DNA of 57,646 bases from NCBI GenBank assembly GCA_030730025.1, contig JANQWC010000028.1, positions 74,454-132,099 on the forward strand, in the 5' to 3' direction. A program made the translations under genes and the position numbers. Positions within the stretch are counted from its first letter, which is position 1. Every line of letters begins with the position of its first letter. Below are positions 50,561 through 57,646 of this stretch, in pieces. Under the pieces are notes generated by a model, which saw only the letters and a program-made list of their open reading frames with translations, had not been told where the DNA came from and made no database searches. The stretch comes from Crocinitomicaceae bacterium (lineage in GTDB: Bacteria; Bacteroidota; Bacteroidia; Flavobacteriales_D; Crocinitomicaceae).

Positions 50561-51124
50561 GTGAGGGTTCTTTTGATCGATTTTTATGACTCCTTTACGT
50601 TCAATCTTGCCCATTACCTCGAGGCAATGGACCTCCAGTTGAGCGTTGTGCGCTACGATCAGCTTTCACAAGAGACACTTCTCGCAGCAGACGCCATCAT
50701 TTTATCGCCAGGCCCGGGTCTTCCCAATGAAAAAGCAGGTCTGAGCGCACTTTTGGACCAATTTGTGGGCCGAACACCAATTTTGGGTGTCTGTTTGGGC
50801 ATGCAAGCACTCGTGGAGCACCTCGGCGGCAGCTTAATGAATCAAGTGCAGGTCAAGCATGGTGTTCAGGAAACAATCGACATCATGGATCATACGGGTT
50901 TGTTTCAGGGCTTGCCTAAGCGCATAGATGTTGGTTTGTATCATTCGTGGAAAGTGGTGTGTCCTGAAAATTGGCTTACTGCGCACACTGAAGCTGGGGT
51001 TCCGATGGCGCTCGAAAGACCGGAAATGAAAGTGTATGGCGTGCAATTTCACCCTGAATCTGTCCTGACGCCACTCGGAAAAGAAATTTTGCGCAATTTT
51101 ATACAAATTGTACAGCATGCTTAG
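50561..51124 (+). CDS. pabA: Glutamine amidotransferase, aminodeoxychorismate/anthranilate synthase component II
   Basis: The 187-residue protein opens with RVLLIDFYDSFTFNLAHYLE, typical for PabA/TrpG, and carries the class I amidotransferase set: nucleophile Cys in GVCLGMQAL, and His and Glu in VQFHPESVLTPLG. It gives ammonia to chorismate through component I (PabB or TrpE), which is not next to it. A stand-alone gene separate from the trp genes favours PabA or an amphibolic role. The start is GTG. The DUF2147 gene starts inside its last codons. Confidence 0.88.
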   Translation: MRVLLIDFYDSFTFNLAHYLEAMDLQLSVVRYDQLSQETLLAADAIILSPGPGLPNEKAGLSALLDQFVGRTPILGVCLGMQALVEHLGGSLMNQVQVKHGVQETIDIMDHTGLFQGLPKRIDVGLYHSWKVVCPENWLTAHTEAGVPMALERPEMKVYGVQFHPESVLTPLGKEILRNFIQIVQHA

Positions 51125-51563
51125 GTATTTCATCTTCAGTTTATTGATTTTCATGGGTGCTTATGCCAAAGCGCAGTCTTGCACCGGGCTTTGGATCACC
51201 ATCGACGACGCCACAGGTTACAAAAAGTCTATTGTCGAGCTTTACAAAAAAGAGGGTGTACTCTACGGTAAAGTAGTTTACATCTACAAAAGAGGCAAAG
51301 ATGGTCCAAATTCTAAATGTACTGAGTGCTCAGGTAAACTATATAATCAACCCATTTTAGGGATGCTGATTGTCAAGCAACTCAAATGGAACGGCAGCGA
51401 ATGGGAGGGAGGCACTATCTTGGATCCAGACAACGGCAAAACTTACACTTGTTCAATGTGGCTGAACGAAAGCAACACTGACAAATTGAACGTGCGCGGT
51501 TACATTGGCCCATTTTTCAGGACCCAAGAATGGATTCGGACAGATAAAATCCCGAGCGAATAA
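51117..51563 (+). CDS. DUF2147 family exported protein
   Basis: The start at 51117, overlapping the pabA stop by 8 bases, gives 148 residues with a signal peptide (LRYFIFSLLIFMGAYAKAQ). The mature part matches DUF2147 (COG4731): GLWITIDDATGYKKSIVELYKKEGVLYGKVV (split), and GGTILDPDNGKTYTCSMWLNESNTDKLNVRGYIG (split), then FRTQEWIR. The domain is a lipocalin-like barrel with no established ligand. A CTECSG pair adds two Cys. It stands before a TonB receptor gene, with a long inverted repeat between. Confidence 0.87.
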   Translation: MLRYFIFSLLIFMGAYAKAQSCTGLWITIDDATGYKKSIVELYKKEGVLYGKVVYIYKRGKDGPNSKCTECSGKLYNQPILGMLIVKQLKWNGSEWEGGTILDPDNGKTYTCSMWLNESNTDKLNVRGYIGPFFRTQEWIRTDKIPSE

Positions 51564-51566
51564 AAC

Positions 51567-51618
51567 TTTTTTGTTGAACTTTTGTTGTTGTTTTGTAATG
51601 TCAAACTTCAACAAAAAA
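51567..51618 (+). promoter_or_regulatory. 12-base perfect inverted repeat spanning the leader of the TonB receptor gene
   Basis: TTTTTTGTTGAA (51567-51578) and TTCAACAAAAAA (51607-51618) are perfect inverse copies around a 28-base T/G-rich loop. The right arm ends on the A of the start codon at 51618, so the folded mRNA would bury the translation start. It could be an attenuator or a translational control hairpin. Confidence 0.5.
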
Positions 51619-54038
51619 TGAAACAAATTCTCCAAACTCTTTTATTTTTCATCCTTCCAGCTTCCCTTTTTGCCCAAACTGGCATCCTCTCCGGAAAACT
51701 CACCAATACAGCAAACGGCACCACCATTTCGCCGGCTAAAGTAGCGATTGTCGAATTGCAGTTACTCAAGGCGGTGGACCTCGAAGGTCGCTTTGTGTTT
51801 GAGGCGCTCAAGCCAGGTATTTATACCGTCAAAATCACCGCGCCGGGGTTTGAAGAAAGCATCCAACCTGAGGTCCTGATCACCAACGCGCGTCCAACAG
51901 AACTTAATTTAGAGCTCGAAGAAAAAGTACAGACCTCAAAGGATGTCAAAGTTACTGCGGCGCCTTTTCAGCGCAAAGTAGAGTCGCCGAACTCGCTCAA
52001 GACACTCAGTGCTACAGAAATTGAACGCCTTCCAGGTGCCAACCGCGATGTCAGTAAGGTGATTGGCGCGCTACCGGGCGTGGCTGCTCGTGCCACATTT
52101 AGAAACGATATCATTATCCGCGGTGGTTCACCTGGTGAAAACAAATTTTACTTAGATGGCATTGAAGTACCGAACATCAATCACTTTGCCACGCAAGGAA
52201 GCAGCGGCGGGCCAGTGGGTTTGCTCAACGTCAATTTCATCCGCGAAGTCGAGTTTTATTCGGGTGCTTTTCCGGCCAACCGCGCCAATGGGCTTTCTTC
52301 AGTGCTTTCTTTCAAGCAAAAAGACGGCAACAAAGACGCACTGATCACCAATTTTGCTTTGGGTTCTTCCGATGCTGCACTCACTTTTGACGGCCCAATT
52401 GGCAAAAAAGGCGATTTTATTTTCTCGGTGCGCCGTTCCTATTTGCAATTACTCTTTGCCGCGCTCCAGTTGCCGATCTTGCCCAACTACAATGACTACC
52501 AATTCAAATTCAACTTTCAGCTAGATCCCAAAAACAAGCTTTCTATTATTGGTCTTGGTGCCCTCGATCAGTTTGGCCTCAATGCGAGCGTCAACGACGG
52601 CCTCACCGACACCGCACAAATCGCCTACAACAATTTTGTCCTCGGCAATTTGCCCCAACAAGGCCAATGGAACTACACCATGGGTGCTGTGTGGCAACAT
52701 TCTTCAAAGTCTTCGATACAAACTGTTGTGGCCAGTCGCAACATGCTCAACAACCGCGCGTATCGTTACAAAGACCGCATCGAAGAACCACAGTTTTTAC
52801 TACAAGATTACAGCTCTTTTGAGGCAGAAAATAAATTGCGTTTTGAACACACCTACATCAAAAACGGGTGGCGTTGGAACGTTGGTGTGGGCTATGAATT
52901 CGCCAAGTACTTTTCAGATACCTATCAAAAAATCACCATTTTTGGACAGCCTGCGGTCATTGACTTTGAGTCCACACTCAATTTGCACAAATACGCTGCA
53001 TTCTCGCAATTGAGCCGCGCGTTTTTGAATGAAAGATTGCGTTTGTCTTTGGGTGTGCGTGCCGACGGCACATCCTATAGCGCGCAAATGCGCAATCCGT
53101 TCAAGCAGTTTTCACCGATGTTTTCGGCTTCGTATCGCCTCACCGAAGATTGGGCAATCAATACCAATATCGCGCGCTACCATCAATTGCCTGCTTACAC
53201 CATTCTTGGTTACCGAAATGTCGCTGGCGACCTCGTCAATCAGCAAAATGGCGTCCGTTACATCCAAGCTGACCACTTTGTCTTGGGTACAGAATACCTG
53301 CTCAAATGGAATGCGCGCATCACGCTTGAGGGTTTTTATAAAAAGTACAATTACTATCCATTCTCGCTCAAAGATTCGATTTCTCTAGCCAACATCGGTT
53401 CGGATTTCGGCGTGGTCGGCAACGAAGCGATCACCTCCACTTCAAGTGGTCGTAGTTATGGTGCTGAATTTCTGTACCAACAGAAACTTTACAAAGGGTT
53501 TTATGCCGTTATGGCCTACACTTGGGTGCGCTCCGAATTCCTCAACAAAAACAACGTTTATGTACCTACTTCTTGGGACAGCCGCCACATCGTATCGCTC
53601 ACCGGCGGAAAGCGCTTTAAAAACGGCTGGGAATTTGGGATGCGTTGGTTGTATTCAGGTGGTGCGCCTTACACACCTTACAACATCGCTAGCTCGGCCC
53701 TCATCAGTAACTGGGACATCAATGGGGTAGGTATCTTAGATTATTCGCAACTCAATACGCAGCGCGAAAGCAATTTTCATCAGTTGAATGTCCGTGTCGA
53801 TAAAAAACTCTACCTCGATAAATTCAATATGAACTTTTATTTTGATGTGCAAAACGCATATGCTTTCAAAACGAAAGTCGCACCGATTTTACTTGTTCAA
53901 ACCGATGCCAATAACCAACCGCTTGTCGATCCAAATGACCCTACGCGTTATCAAACCACATTGTTAGAAAACGCTTCGGGTATTTTACAACCTTCGCTCG
54001 GCATCATCATTGAATTTGTCACGAAGAAAGCAAAGTAA
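51618..54038 (+). CDS. TonB-dependent receptor with carboxypeptidase-regulatory N-domain
   Basis: The 806-residue outer-membrane protein has a signal peptide (KQILQTLLFFILPASLFAQ), a CarboxypepD_reg-like domain (about 21-105) and a plug with LSATEIERLPGANRDVSKVIGALPGVA (split) and IIRGGSPGENKFYLDGIEVPNINHF (split), typical for large TonB receptors of this phylum. The barrel follows with many aromatic girdle residues and ends ...PSLGIIIEFVTKKAK. No SusD partner lies nearby, so it is not a standard SusCD pair. The substrate is unknown; there is no signature for metal or siderophore visible by eye. Confidence 0.92.
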   Translation: MKQILQTLLFFILPASLFAQTGILSGKLTNTANGTTISPAKVAIVELQLLKAVDLEGRFVFEALKPGIYTVKITAPGFEESIQPEVLITNARPTELNLELEEKVQTSKDVKVTAAPFQRKVESPNSLKTLSATEIERLPGANRDVSKVIGALPGVAARATFRNDIIIRGGSPGENKFYLDGIEVPNINHFATQGSSGGPVGLLNVNFIREVEFYSGAFPANRANGLSSVLSFKQKDGNKDALITNFALGSSDAALTFDGPIGKKGDFIFSVRRSYLQLLFAALQLPILPNYNDYQFKFNFQLDPKNKLSIIGLGALDQFGLNASVNDGLTDTAQIAYNNFVLGNLPQQGQWNYTMGAVWQHSSKSSIQTVVASRNMLNNRAYRYKDRIEEPQFLLQDYSSFEAENKLRFEHTYIKNGWRWNVGVGYEFAKYFSDTYQKITIFGQPAVIDFESTLNLHKYAAFSQLSRAFLNERLRLSLGVRADGTSYSAQMRNPFKQFSPMFSASYRLTEDWAINTNIARYHQLPAYTILGYRNVAGDLVNQQNGVRYIQADHFVLGTEYLLKWNARITLEGFYKKYNYYPFSLKDSISLANIGSDFGVVGNEAITSTSSGRSYGAEFLYQQKLYKGFYAVMAYTWVRSEFLNKNNVYVPTSWDSRHIVSLTGGKRFKNGWEFGMRWLYSGGAPYTPYNIASSALISNWDINGVGILDYSQLNTQRESNFHQLNVRVDKKLYLDKFNMNFYFDVQNAYAFKTKVAPILLVQTDANNQPLVDPNDPTRYQTTLLENASGILQPSLGIIIEFVTKKAK

Positions 54039-54049
54039 GTAGCTACTCT

Positions 54050-54077
54050 TTGAATTTTTAAAAAAGTGGTATCTTTG
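54050..54077 (+). promoter_or_regulatory. Promoter of ndk (TTG-N17-TATCTTTG)
   Basis: TTG at 54050-54052, 17 bases, TATCTTTG at 54070-54077, an exact -7 match. It carries the same TATCTTTGCACCC stretch as the rpsF promoter. Confidence 0.75.
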
Positions 54078-54098
54078 CACCCAAAATAAAGAAAATAC

Positions 54099-54518
54099 AT
54101 GGCAACCAACAGAACTTTTACAATGCTTAAGCCCGATGCAATCGAAAACGGGCACATGGGCAAAATCATCGACATGATCATCAATGCTGGTTTCAGCATC
54201 AAAGCAATGAAATACACGCAACTTTCTGAGGCGCAAGCCAAAGAATTTTATGCGGTTCACGCTGAGCGTCCGTTCTACGGCGAACTCGTCGAGTACATGA
54301 CCAGCGGCCCTATCGTTGCAGCTATCCTCGAAAAAGAAAACGCAGTTGCCGATTTCCGTGCACTTATCGGTGCTACAGATCCAGCTGAAGCAGCAGACGG
54401 AACCATCCGTAAGGCTTATGCAGAAAGCAAAGGACGCAATGCTGTTCACGGTTCTGACTCCGATGAAAATGCAGCAATCGAAGGCGTATTCCATTTTGCA
54501 GCGAACGAAATTTTCTAA
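54099..54518 (+). CDS. ndk: Nucleoside diphosphate kinase
   Basis: The 139-residue protein has the NDK features: [20 protein letters not shown], with the Lys of the nucleotide site, [14 protein letters not shown], and the signature [12 protein letters not shown] with the phosphohistidine His117. It balances nucleoside triphosphates. It is a single gene with a strong promoter and a hairpin terminator right after. Confidence 0.97.
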   Translation: MATNRTFTMLKPDAIENGHMGKIIDMIINAGFSIKAMKYTQLSEAQAKEFYAVHAERPFYGELVEYMTSGPIVAAILEKENAVADFRALIGATDPAEAADGTIRKAYAESKGRNAVHGSDSDENAAIEGVFHFAANEIF

Positions 54519-54540
54519 TTTCGCCCACCCATTTCAATTC

Positions 54541-54566
54541 AAAAGACCGCTCTGCGGTCTTTTTTT
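54541..54566 (+). terminator. Intrinsic terminator of ndk
   Basis: A 10-pair perfect stem AAAAGACCGC / GCGGTCTTTT with loop TCT, followed by T to 54566. The next ATG (54567) comes directly after it, which argues that prfC starts at the later ATG at 54579. Confidence 0.9.
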
Positions 54567-54578
54567 ATGTACAGCCTT

Positions 54579-56171
54579 ATGAGATTCACAGAAGCCACCG
54601 AGAAACGCCGCACTTTTGGCATTATTTCTCACCCAGATGCCGGTAAAACTACCCTGACCGAAAAACTATTGCTTTTTGGTGGGGCGATACAAACCGCTGG
54701 TGCCGTAAAGAACAACAAAATCAAAAAATCGGCCACCTCTGACTTCATGGAAATCGAGAAGCAGCGTGGTATCTCCGTAGCTACTTCCGTAATGGCTTTT
54801 GCTTACAACGGCAAACAAATCAATATCCTAGACACACCCGGTCACAAAGACTTCGCCGAAGACACCTTTAGGACACTTACGGCTGTGGATAGCGTCATCC
54901 TTGTCATCGACTGCGCCAATGGGGTAGAAGCCCAAACCGGCCGCCTCATGGAGGTGTGTCGCATGCGCAAAACGCCCGTGATCATTTTTATCAATAAAAT
55001 GGACCGCGATGGCAAAGAAGCATTTGATTTATTAGATGAACTCGAGTCCAAATTAGACATCAAAGTGCGCCCCTTGACTTGGCCAATTGGCATGGGCGAC
55101 CGCTTTCAAGGCGTGTACAACATCTACCAAAAAGGACTCAATCTTTTTGCTGCCAACAAAACCAAAATCTCCGACGACGTCGTCTCTATTTCAAGTTTAT
55201 CCGACCCTGCACTCGATCAAATTATCGGTGAAAACCCGGCCAATGAACTCCGAGAAGAAATCGATACCGTAGAGGGCGTTTACGATCCGTTTGACCGCAA
55301 TGCGTATTTAGCGGGCGATGTAGCACCCGTATTTTTTGGCTCGGCCGTCAACAACTTCGGGGTAAAAGAATTGCTCGATACCTTTTGCGAGATTTCTCCA
55401 TCGCCACAAGGGCGCGAGAGCGATACCCGCATGGTGGCGCCTGAAGACGACCGTTTTTCTGGGTTCGTTTTTAAAATCCATGCCAACCTCGACCCCAAAC
55501 ACCGCGACCGCATTGCCTTTTTGCGCATTGTTTCGGGCCGTTTTGAGCGCAATAAGTTTTACCACCACGTGCGCCTCAACAAAGACATGAAATTCCCGAA
55601 TCCAACGTCCTTCATGGCCCAAGACAAAAGCGTCATCGACGACGCCTATCCGGGCGATGTTATTGGGCTTTACGACACCGGCTCTTTCAAAATTGGCGAT
55701 ACACTCACTACCGGTGAAAAAATGTTGTTCAAAGGCATTCCATCCTTTTCGCCTGAAATATTTCAAGAATTAGAAAACTTAGATCCACTCAAGTCTAAGC
55801 AATTGGAAAAAGGCATTCGCCAGCTCATTGACGAAGGTGTGGCGCAATTATTTATCCAACAACCGGGCAACCGCAAAATTGTCGGTACAGTGGGGCAATT
55901 GCAATTTGAGGTGATTAGTTACCGCCTGATTCACGAGTATGGCGCTAATTGTCGCTTTGTGCCGCGCAATTACTTCAAGGCTTGCTGGATCACCACCACA
56001 AATGCAGAACAGCTCGCTAATTTCAAACGCGCCAAAAGCAACTATTTAGCCCTAGACAAGGACGAAAACCTGGTTTTTCTAGCTGAAACACCCTTCCTTT
56101 TACAGATGGCCGAACAAGACTACCCAGATTTGACTTTCCACCAAACATCTGCTTTCAAACTAGAGGCTTAG
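54579..56171 (+). CDS. prfC: Peptide chain release factor 3
   Basis: RF3 is a GTPase that removes RF1 or RF2 after termination. The start at 54579 gives 530 residues (E. coli RF3 has 529). The G motifs are present: [12 protein letters not shown] (G1), a [12 protein letters not shown] switch [13 protein letters not shown] (G3) and NKMDRDG (G4). [26 protein letters not shown]-like [17 protein letters not shown], and [12 protein letters not shown] follow, as in RF3. An ATG at 54567 in the same frame lies in the terminator tail of ndk and is less likely. How it is transcribed after that terminator is unclear. Confidence 0.95.
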   Translation: MRFTEATEKRRTFGIISHPDAGKTTLTEKLLLFGGAIQTAGAVKNNKIKKSATSDFMEIEKQRGISVATSVMAFAYNGKQINILDTPGHKDFAEDTFRTLTAVDSVILVIDCANGVEAQTGRLMEVCRMRKTPVIIFINKMDRDGKEAFDLLDELESKLDIKVRPLTWPIGMGDRFQGVYNIYQKGLNLFAANKTKISDDVVSISSLSDPALDQIIGENPANELREEIDTVEGVYDPFDRNAYLAGDVAPVFFGSAVNNFGVKELLDTFCEISPSPQGRESDTRMVAPEDDRFSGFVFKIHANLDPKHRDRIAFLRIVSGRFERNKFYHHVRLNKDMKFPNPTSFMAQDKSVIDDAYPGDVIGLYDTGSFKIGDTLTTGEKMLFKGIPSFSPEIFQELENLDPLKSKQLEKGIRQLIDEGVAQLFIQQPGNRKIVGTVGQLQFEVISYRLIHEYGANCRFVPRNYFKACWITTTNAEQLANFKRAKSNYLALDKDENLVFLAETPFLLQMAEQDYPDLTFHQTSAFKLEA

Positions 56172-56180
56172 CCTGATGAA

Positions 56181-56200
56181 TTGACCTAAGTTAAGGTCAA
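56181..56200. promoter_or_regulatory. Palindrome TTGACCT-N6-AGGTCAA upstream of the Tat-type pirin gene
   Basis: The 20-base stretch TTGACCTAAGTTAAGGTCAA has perfect 7-base arms. It lies 10 bases after the prfC stop and 17 bases before the candidate -7 box TAATTTTA (56218-56225). There is no T run after it, so it is more like an operator than a terminator. Confidence 0.4.
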
Positions 56201-56217
56201 TACGTTCAGAAAAACCT

Positions 56218-56225
56218 TAATTTTA
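56218..56225 (+). promoter_or_regulatory. Candidate -7 box TAATTTTA of the Tat-type pirin gene
   Basis: One mismatch to TAnnTTTG, 17 bases before the ATG at 56243. The same TAATTTTA form is found at the TPR gene (40024). Confidence 0.35.
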
Positions 56226-56242
56226 GGGCAAACATTTCAGTT

Positions 56243-57373
56243 ATGTCTAGTCCTTTAGAACGCCGTTCCTTTTTGTCTCGCCTAGGTTTGGGCTTGGGTG
56301 CTGTTTTTGTGCAGCCTTTTCAATTATTTTCCAAAATACAATCTGTCCCGATGAATACGCCGCTCGTTTCCAAAATACGCCCACTTGGTTTTCAGTGGGA
56401 AACCCTCGATCCCTTCTTATTTTGCGTGCACCACGAAGATTTCTTTCCCAAAGGGAACACTTCATTAGGTCCTGATCCCAGCAATTTTGAAGGCCGCCAC
56501 ATGGGCCAAGATTTCATTGTCAAAGACGGCTTTCGCATGTACCACGGCGCTACTGTACCGGGTTTTCCAGGTCACCCACACCGCGGTTTTGAAACCATTA
56601 CGGTGGTCCGAACCGGCCTTGTAGACCACGCCGATAGCATGGGCGCAGCTGGTCGCTACGGAAATGGCGACGTCCAATGGATGACCGCAGGCAAAGGCGT
56701 ACAACACGCCGAAATGTTCCCGTTGCTCAACCAAGACAAAGAGAATCCGCTGGAACTTTTTCAAATTTGGCTCAATTTGCCTAAAAAAAGCAAAATGGTA
56801 CAGCCGCATTTCAAAATGTTGTGGGCCGAATCCGTTCCAAAGTTTAGCGTTGCTTCGCCAACAGGAAAAGCGCATGTCGAAGTGCTTGTCGGCAAATTTG
56901 GCCAGTATCAATCGGCCAACACACCTCCCAACTCTTGGGCTGCCGATGCCAATAACCATGTGGCCATTTACAACATTCACCTAGAACCAGGCGCGAGCTT
57001 TGAACTCCCTGCGGCAGCCGCTGGCGTAAACCGCAGTGTTTATTATTACGAAGGAAATGGCCTGCAAGTAGGCGATCAAACTTTGGCGCATTACCACGCA
57101 GCCGATGTAGATGCCGCGCAAAATTGTTTGTTGCGCAACGGTACAGAAACTTCTAAAGTATTGGTGTTGCAAGGGCGCCCGATCAACGAGCCTGTTGTGC
57201 AGCACGGCCCATTTGTCATGAATTCCAAAGAAGAAATCTACCAAGCCTTCCAAGATTATCAGACCACTCAATTTGGTGGCTGGCCATGGCCGCGCTACGA
57301 CCAAGTGCACGATCCAAAGCTCGGGCGCTTCGCCAAGCACGCCGACGGCAGGGTAGAGGAGCCGAAGGGGTAG
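56243..57373 (+). CDS. Pirin family protein with Tat-like signal
   Basis: This 376-residue bicupin is longer than the pirin at 1605. The N-terminus LERRSFLSRLGLGLGAVF has the twin-arginine pattern RR-x-F-L, so the protein may be folded in the cytosol and sent to the periplasm by Tat. The first cupin has the canonical metal set: GHPHRGFETITVV, DHADSMG, and VQWMTAGKGVQHAEMFP (H-x-H, H and E). The Pirin_C domain follows (about 220-330). The last 40 residues (FGGWPWPRYDQVHDPKLGRFAKH) form an extra tail. It is monocistronic; a palindrome lies before its promoter. Confidence 0.9.
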   Translation: MSSPLERRSFLSRLGLGLGAVFVQPFQLFSKIQSVPMNTPLVSKIRPLGFQWETLDPFLFCVHHEDFFPKGNTSLGPDPSNFEGRHMGQDFIVKDGFRMYHGATVPGFPGHPHRGFETITVVRTGLVDHADSMGAAGRYGNGDVQWMTAGKGVQHAEMFPLLNQDKENPLELFQIWLNLPKKSKMVQPHFKMLWAESVPKFSVASPTGKAHVEVLVGKFGQYQSANTPPNSWAADANNHVAIYNIHLEPGASFELPAAAAGVNRSVYYYEGNGLQVGDQTLAHYHAADVDAAQNCLLRNGTETSKVLVLQGRPINEPVVQHGPFVMNSKEEIYQAFQDYQTTQFGGWPWPRYDQVHDPKLGRFAKHADGRVEEPKG

Positions 57374-57381
57374 GCTGTACG

Positions 57382-57471
57382 CTACTGATTTCTAAATCCC
57401 GACGGCGTCACTTGTTTTTTCTTCAAAAACACACGATTGAAATAACTCAAGGACTCAAAGTGGAAAAAACG
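57382..57471 (-). pseudogene. C-terminal fragment of an AraC family regulator
   Basis: Minus-strand codons down to TAG at 57382 read FHFESLSYFNRVFLKKKQ and then VTPSGFRNQ, the last helix-turn-helix part of an AraC/XylS protein (normally 'GFeslSYFnRvFkk..g.TPs.fR'). Nothing upstream continues the domain: the frame runs into the tandem repeats at 57479 and stops at TAG 57489-57487. The rest of the gene is gone, apparently cut by the mobile-element end. The exact junction lies between about 57463 and 57478. Confidence 0.75.
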
Positions 57472-57478
57472 CTCATAC

Positions 57479-57550
57479 TGACCACCCTAGATCGGTTTAA
57501 GTTGACCACCCAAGAACGGAGCATGCTGACCACCCCAAAACGGAGTATGG
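57479..57550. mobile_element. Three 24-base tandem repeats, candidate IS21-type element end
   Basis: TGACCACCC begins at 57479, 57503 and 57527, an exact 24-base period. Copies 2 and 3 also share AACGGAG(C/T)ATG. Multiple terminal repeats of this sort are a mark of IS21-family ends, to which istA/istB transposase would bind. No transposase gene is present in the window: after 57550 come only a terminator and a tRNA gene. It therefore looks like a solo end or deletion remnant that broke the AraC gene. Family assignment is by recollection of such ends and not tested. Confidence 0.5.
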
Positions 57551-57565
57551 TGAGGAGGTTAAATG

Positions 57566-57592
57566 AAAAAGGATGTCCGAAGACATCCTTTT
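57566..57592 (-). terminator. Intrinsic terminator of the tRNA-Lys transcript
   Basis: On the minus strand AAAAGGATGTC and GACATCCTTTT form 11 pairs around a TTCG tetraloop closed by C-G, followed by T. It starts 4 bases after the tRNA 3' end. Confidence 0.85.
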
Positions 57593-57595
57593 CTG

Positions 57596-57646
57596 TGATC
57601 CCGCTGGGATTCGAACCCAGGGCCCATACATTAAAAGTGTATTGCT
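57596..57646 (-). tRNA. tRNA-Lys (anticodon TTT), 5' part cut by the window edge
   Basis: Read on the minus strand the visible part has an anticodon arm ATACA-CTTTTAA-TGTAT (loop anticodon TTT, Lys), a short variable loop, the T arm CTGGG-TTCGAAT-CCCAG and the 3' acceptor strand CGGGATC with discriminator A at 57596. CCA is not encoded. The D arm and 5' acceptor strand lie beyond base 57646. Confidence 0.9.

Noticed and set aside
51618-54038. SusC of a SusCD polysaccharide locus
   Set aside because: No SusD-like lipoprotein or glycoside hydrolase is near and the length (806) is below the usual SusC size.
54567-54578. Earlier ATG for prfC
   Set aside because: It lies in the T-tail of the ndk terminator; the ATG at 54579 gives the normal RF3 length.
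57479-57550. CRISPR array
   Set aside because: The 24-base units are contiguous with no unique spacers, only three are present, and no cas gene is near.

Overview
The window reads as chromosomal DNA of a Bacteroidota bacterium, most likely class Flavobacteriia (Crocinitomicaceae/Cryomorphaceae-like, e.g. near Fluviicola; the placement below class is inference). The reasons are many TAnnTTTG promoter boxes with some TTG -33 elements, little Shine-Dalgarno sequence before starts, a type IX secretion C-terminal sorting domain, SusC/CirA-style TonB receptors with a carboxypeptidase-regulatory N-domain, paired SurA-like parvulins beside moxR, and a pdhA-pdhC pair without pdhB. Genes are packed tightly, often with ATGA or TAATG overlaps. 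No gene-free stretch exceeds 300 bases.

Left part (1-16.1 kb), mostly minus strand: a subtilisin-like protease cut by the window edge, a pirin/nitroreductase pair, a plus-strand SpmA/SpmB-like membrane protein with a 25-residue-repeat protein, pdhA-pdhC, an operon UMF1 transporter-dapD-trhO-lgt-DUF3298 lipoprotein, and an operon of a ribulose-phosphate-epimerase/CBS fusion, DAHP synthase, a KdsC-like phosphatase, a saccharopine-dehydrogenase-like enzyme and a pentapeptide-repeat protein. The SRP RNA gene lies just upstream of this last operon.

Middle (16.2-31.2 kb): an acidic protein, DUF6132 plus two single-domain rhodaneses, a DPP-IV-like peptidase, a small HTH protein, rpsF-rpsR-rplI, a heptose epimerase with a deoxynucleoside kinase, then a long minus-strand run mtaB-queD-folE-BI-1-small membrane peptide-GH3-hypothetical, and the divergent lhgO.

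Right part (31.3-57.6 kb): guaB, two SurA-like chaperones and moxR, a putative metal-handling set (His/Cys-rich small secreted protein, TonB receptor, small Cys-rich lipoprotein), a TPR-ComA-WD40 run with a T9SS-exported repeat protein, an FAH-exonuclease-E2 operon, a GT2 fused to a degenerate sugar-phosphate-transferase-like half, ridA, pabA/trpG, DUF2147, a TonB receptor with a long inverted repeat in its leader, ndk, prfC, and a Tat-type pirin. The right edge holds an AraC C-terminal fragment against three 24-bp tandem repeats that look like the end of an IS21-type element, followed by a tRNA-Lys cut by the window edge.

The most system-like observation is the translationally coupled RPE-CBS / DAHP synthase / KdsC-like trio. 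It parallels the KDO pathway (KdsD-KdsA-KdsC) with each enzyme replaced by a relative. Its function is inferred, not shown.
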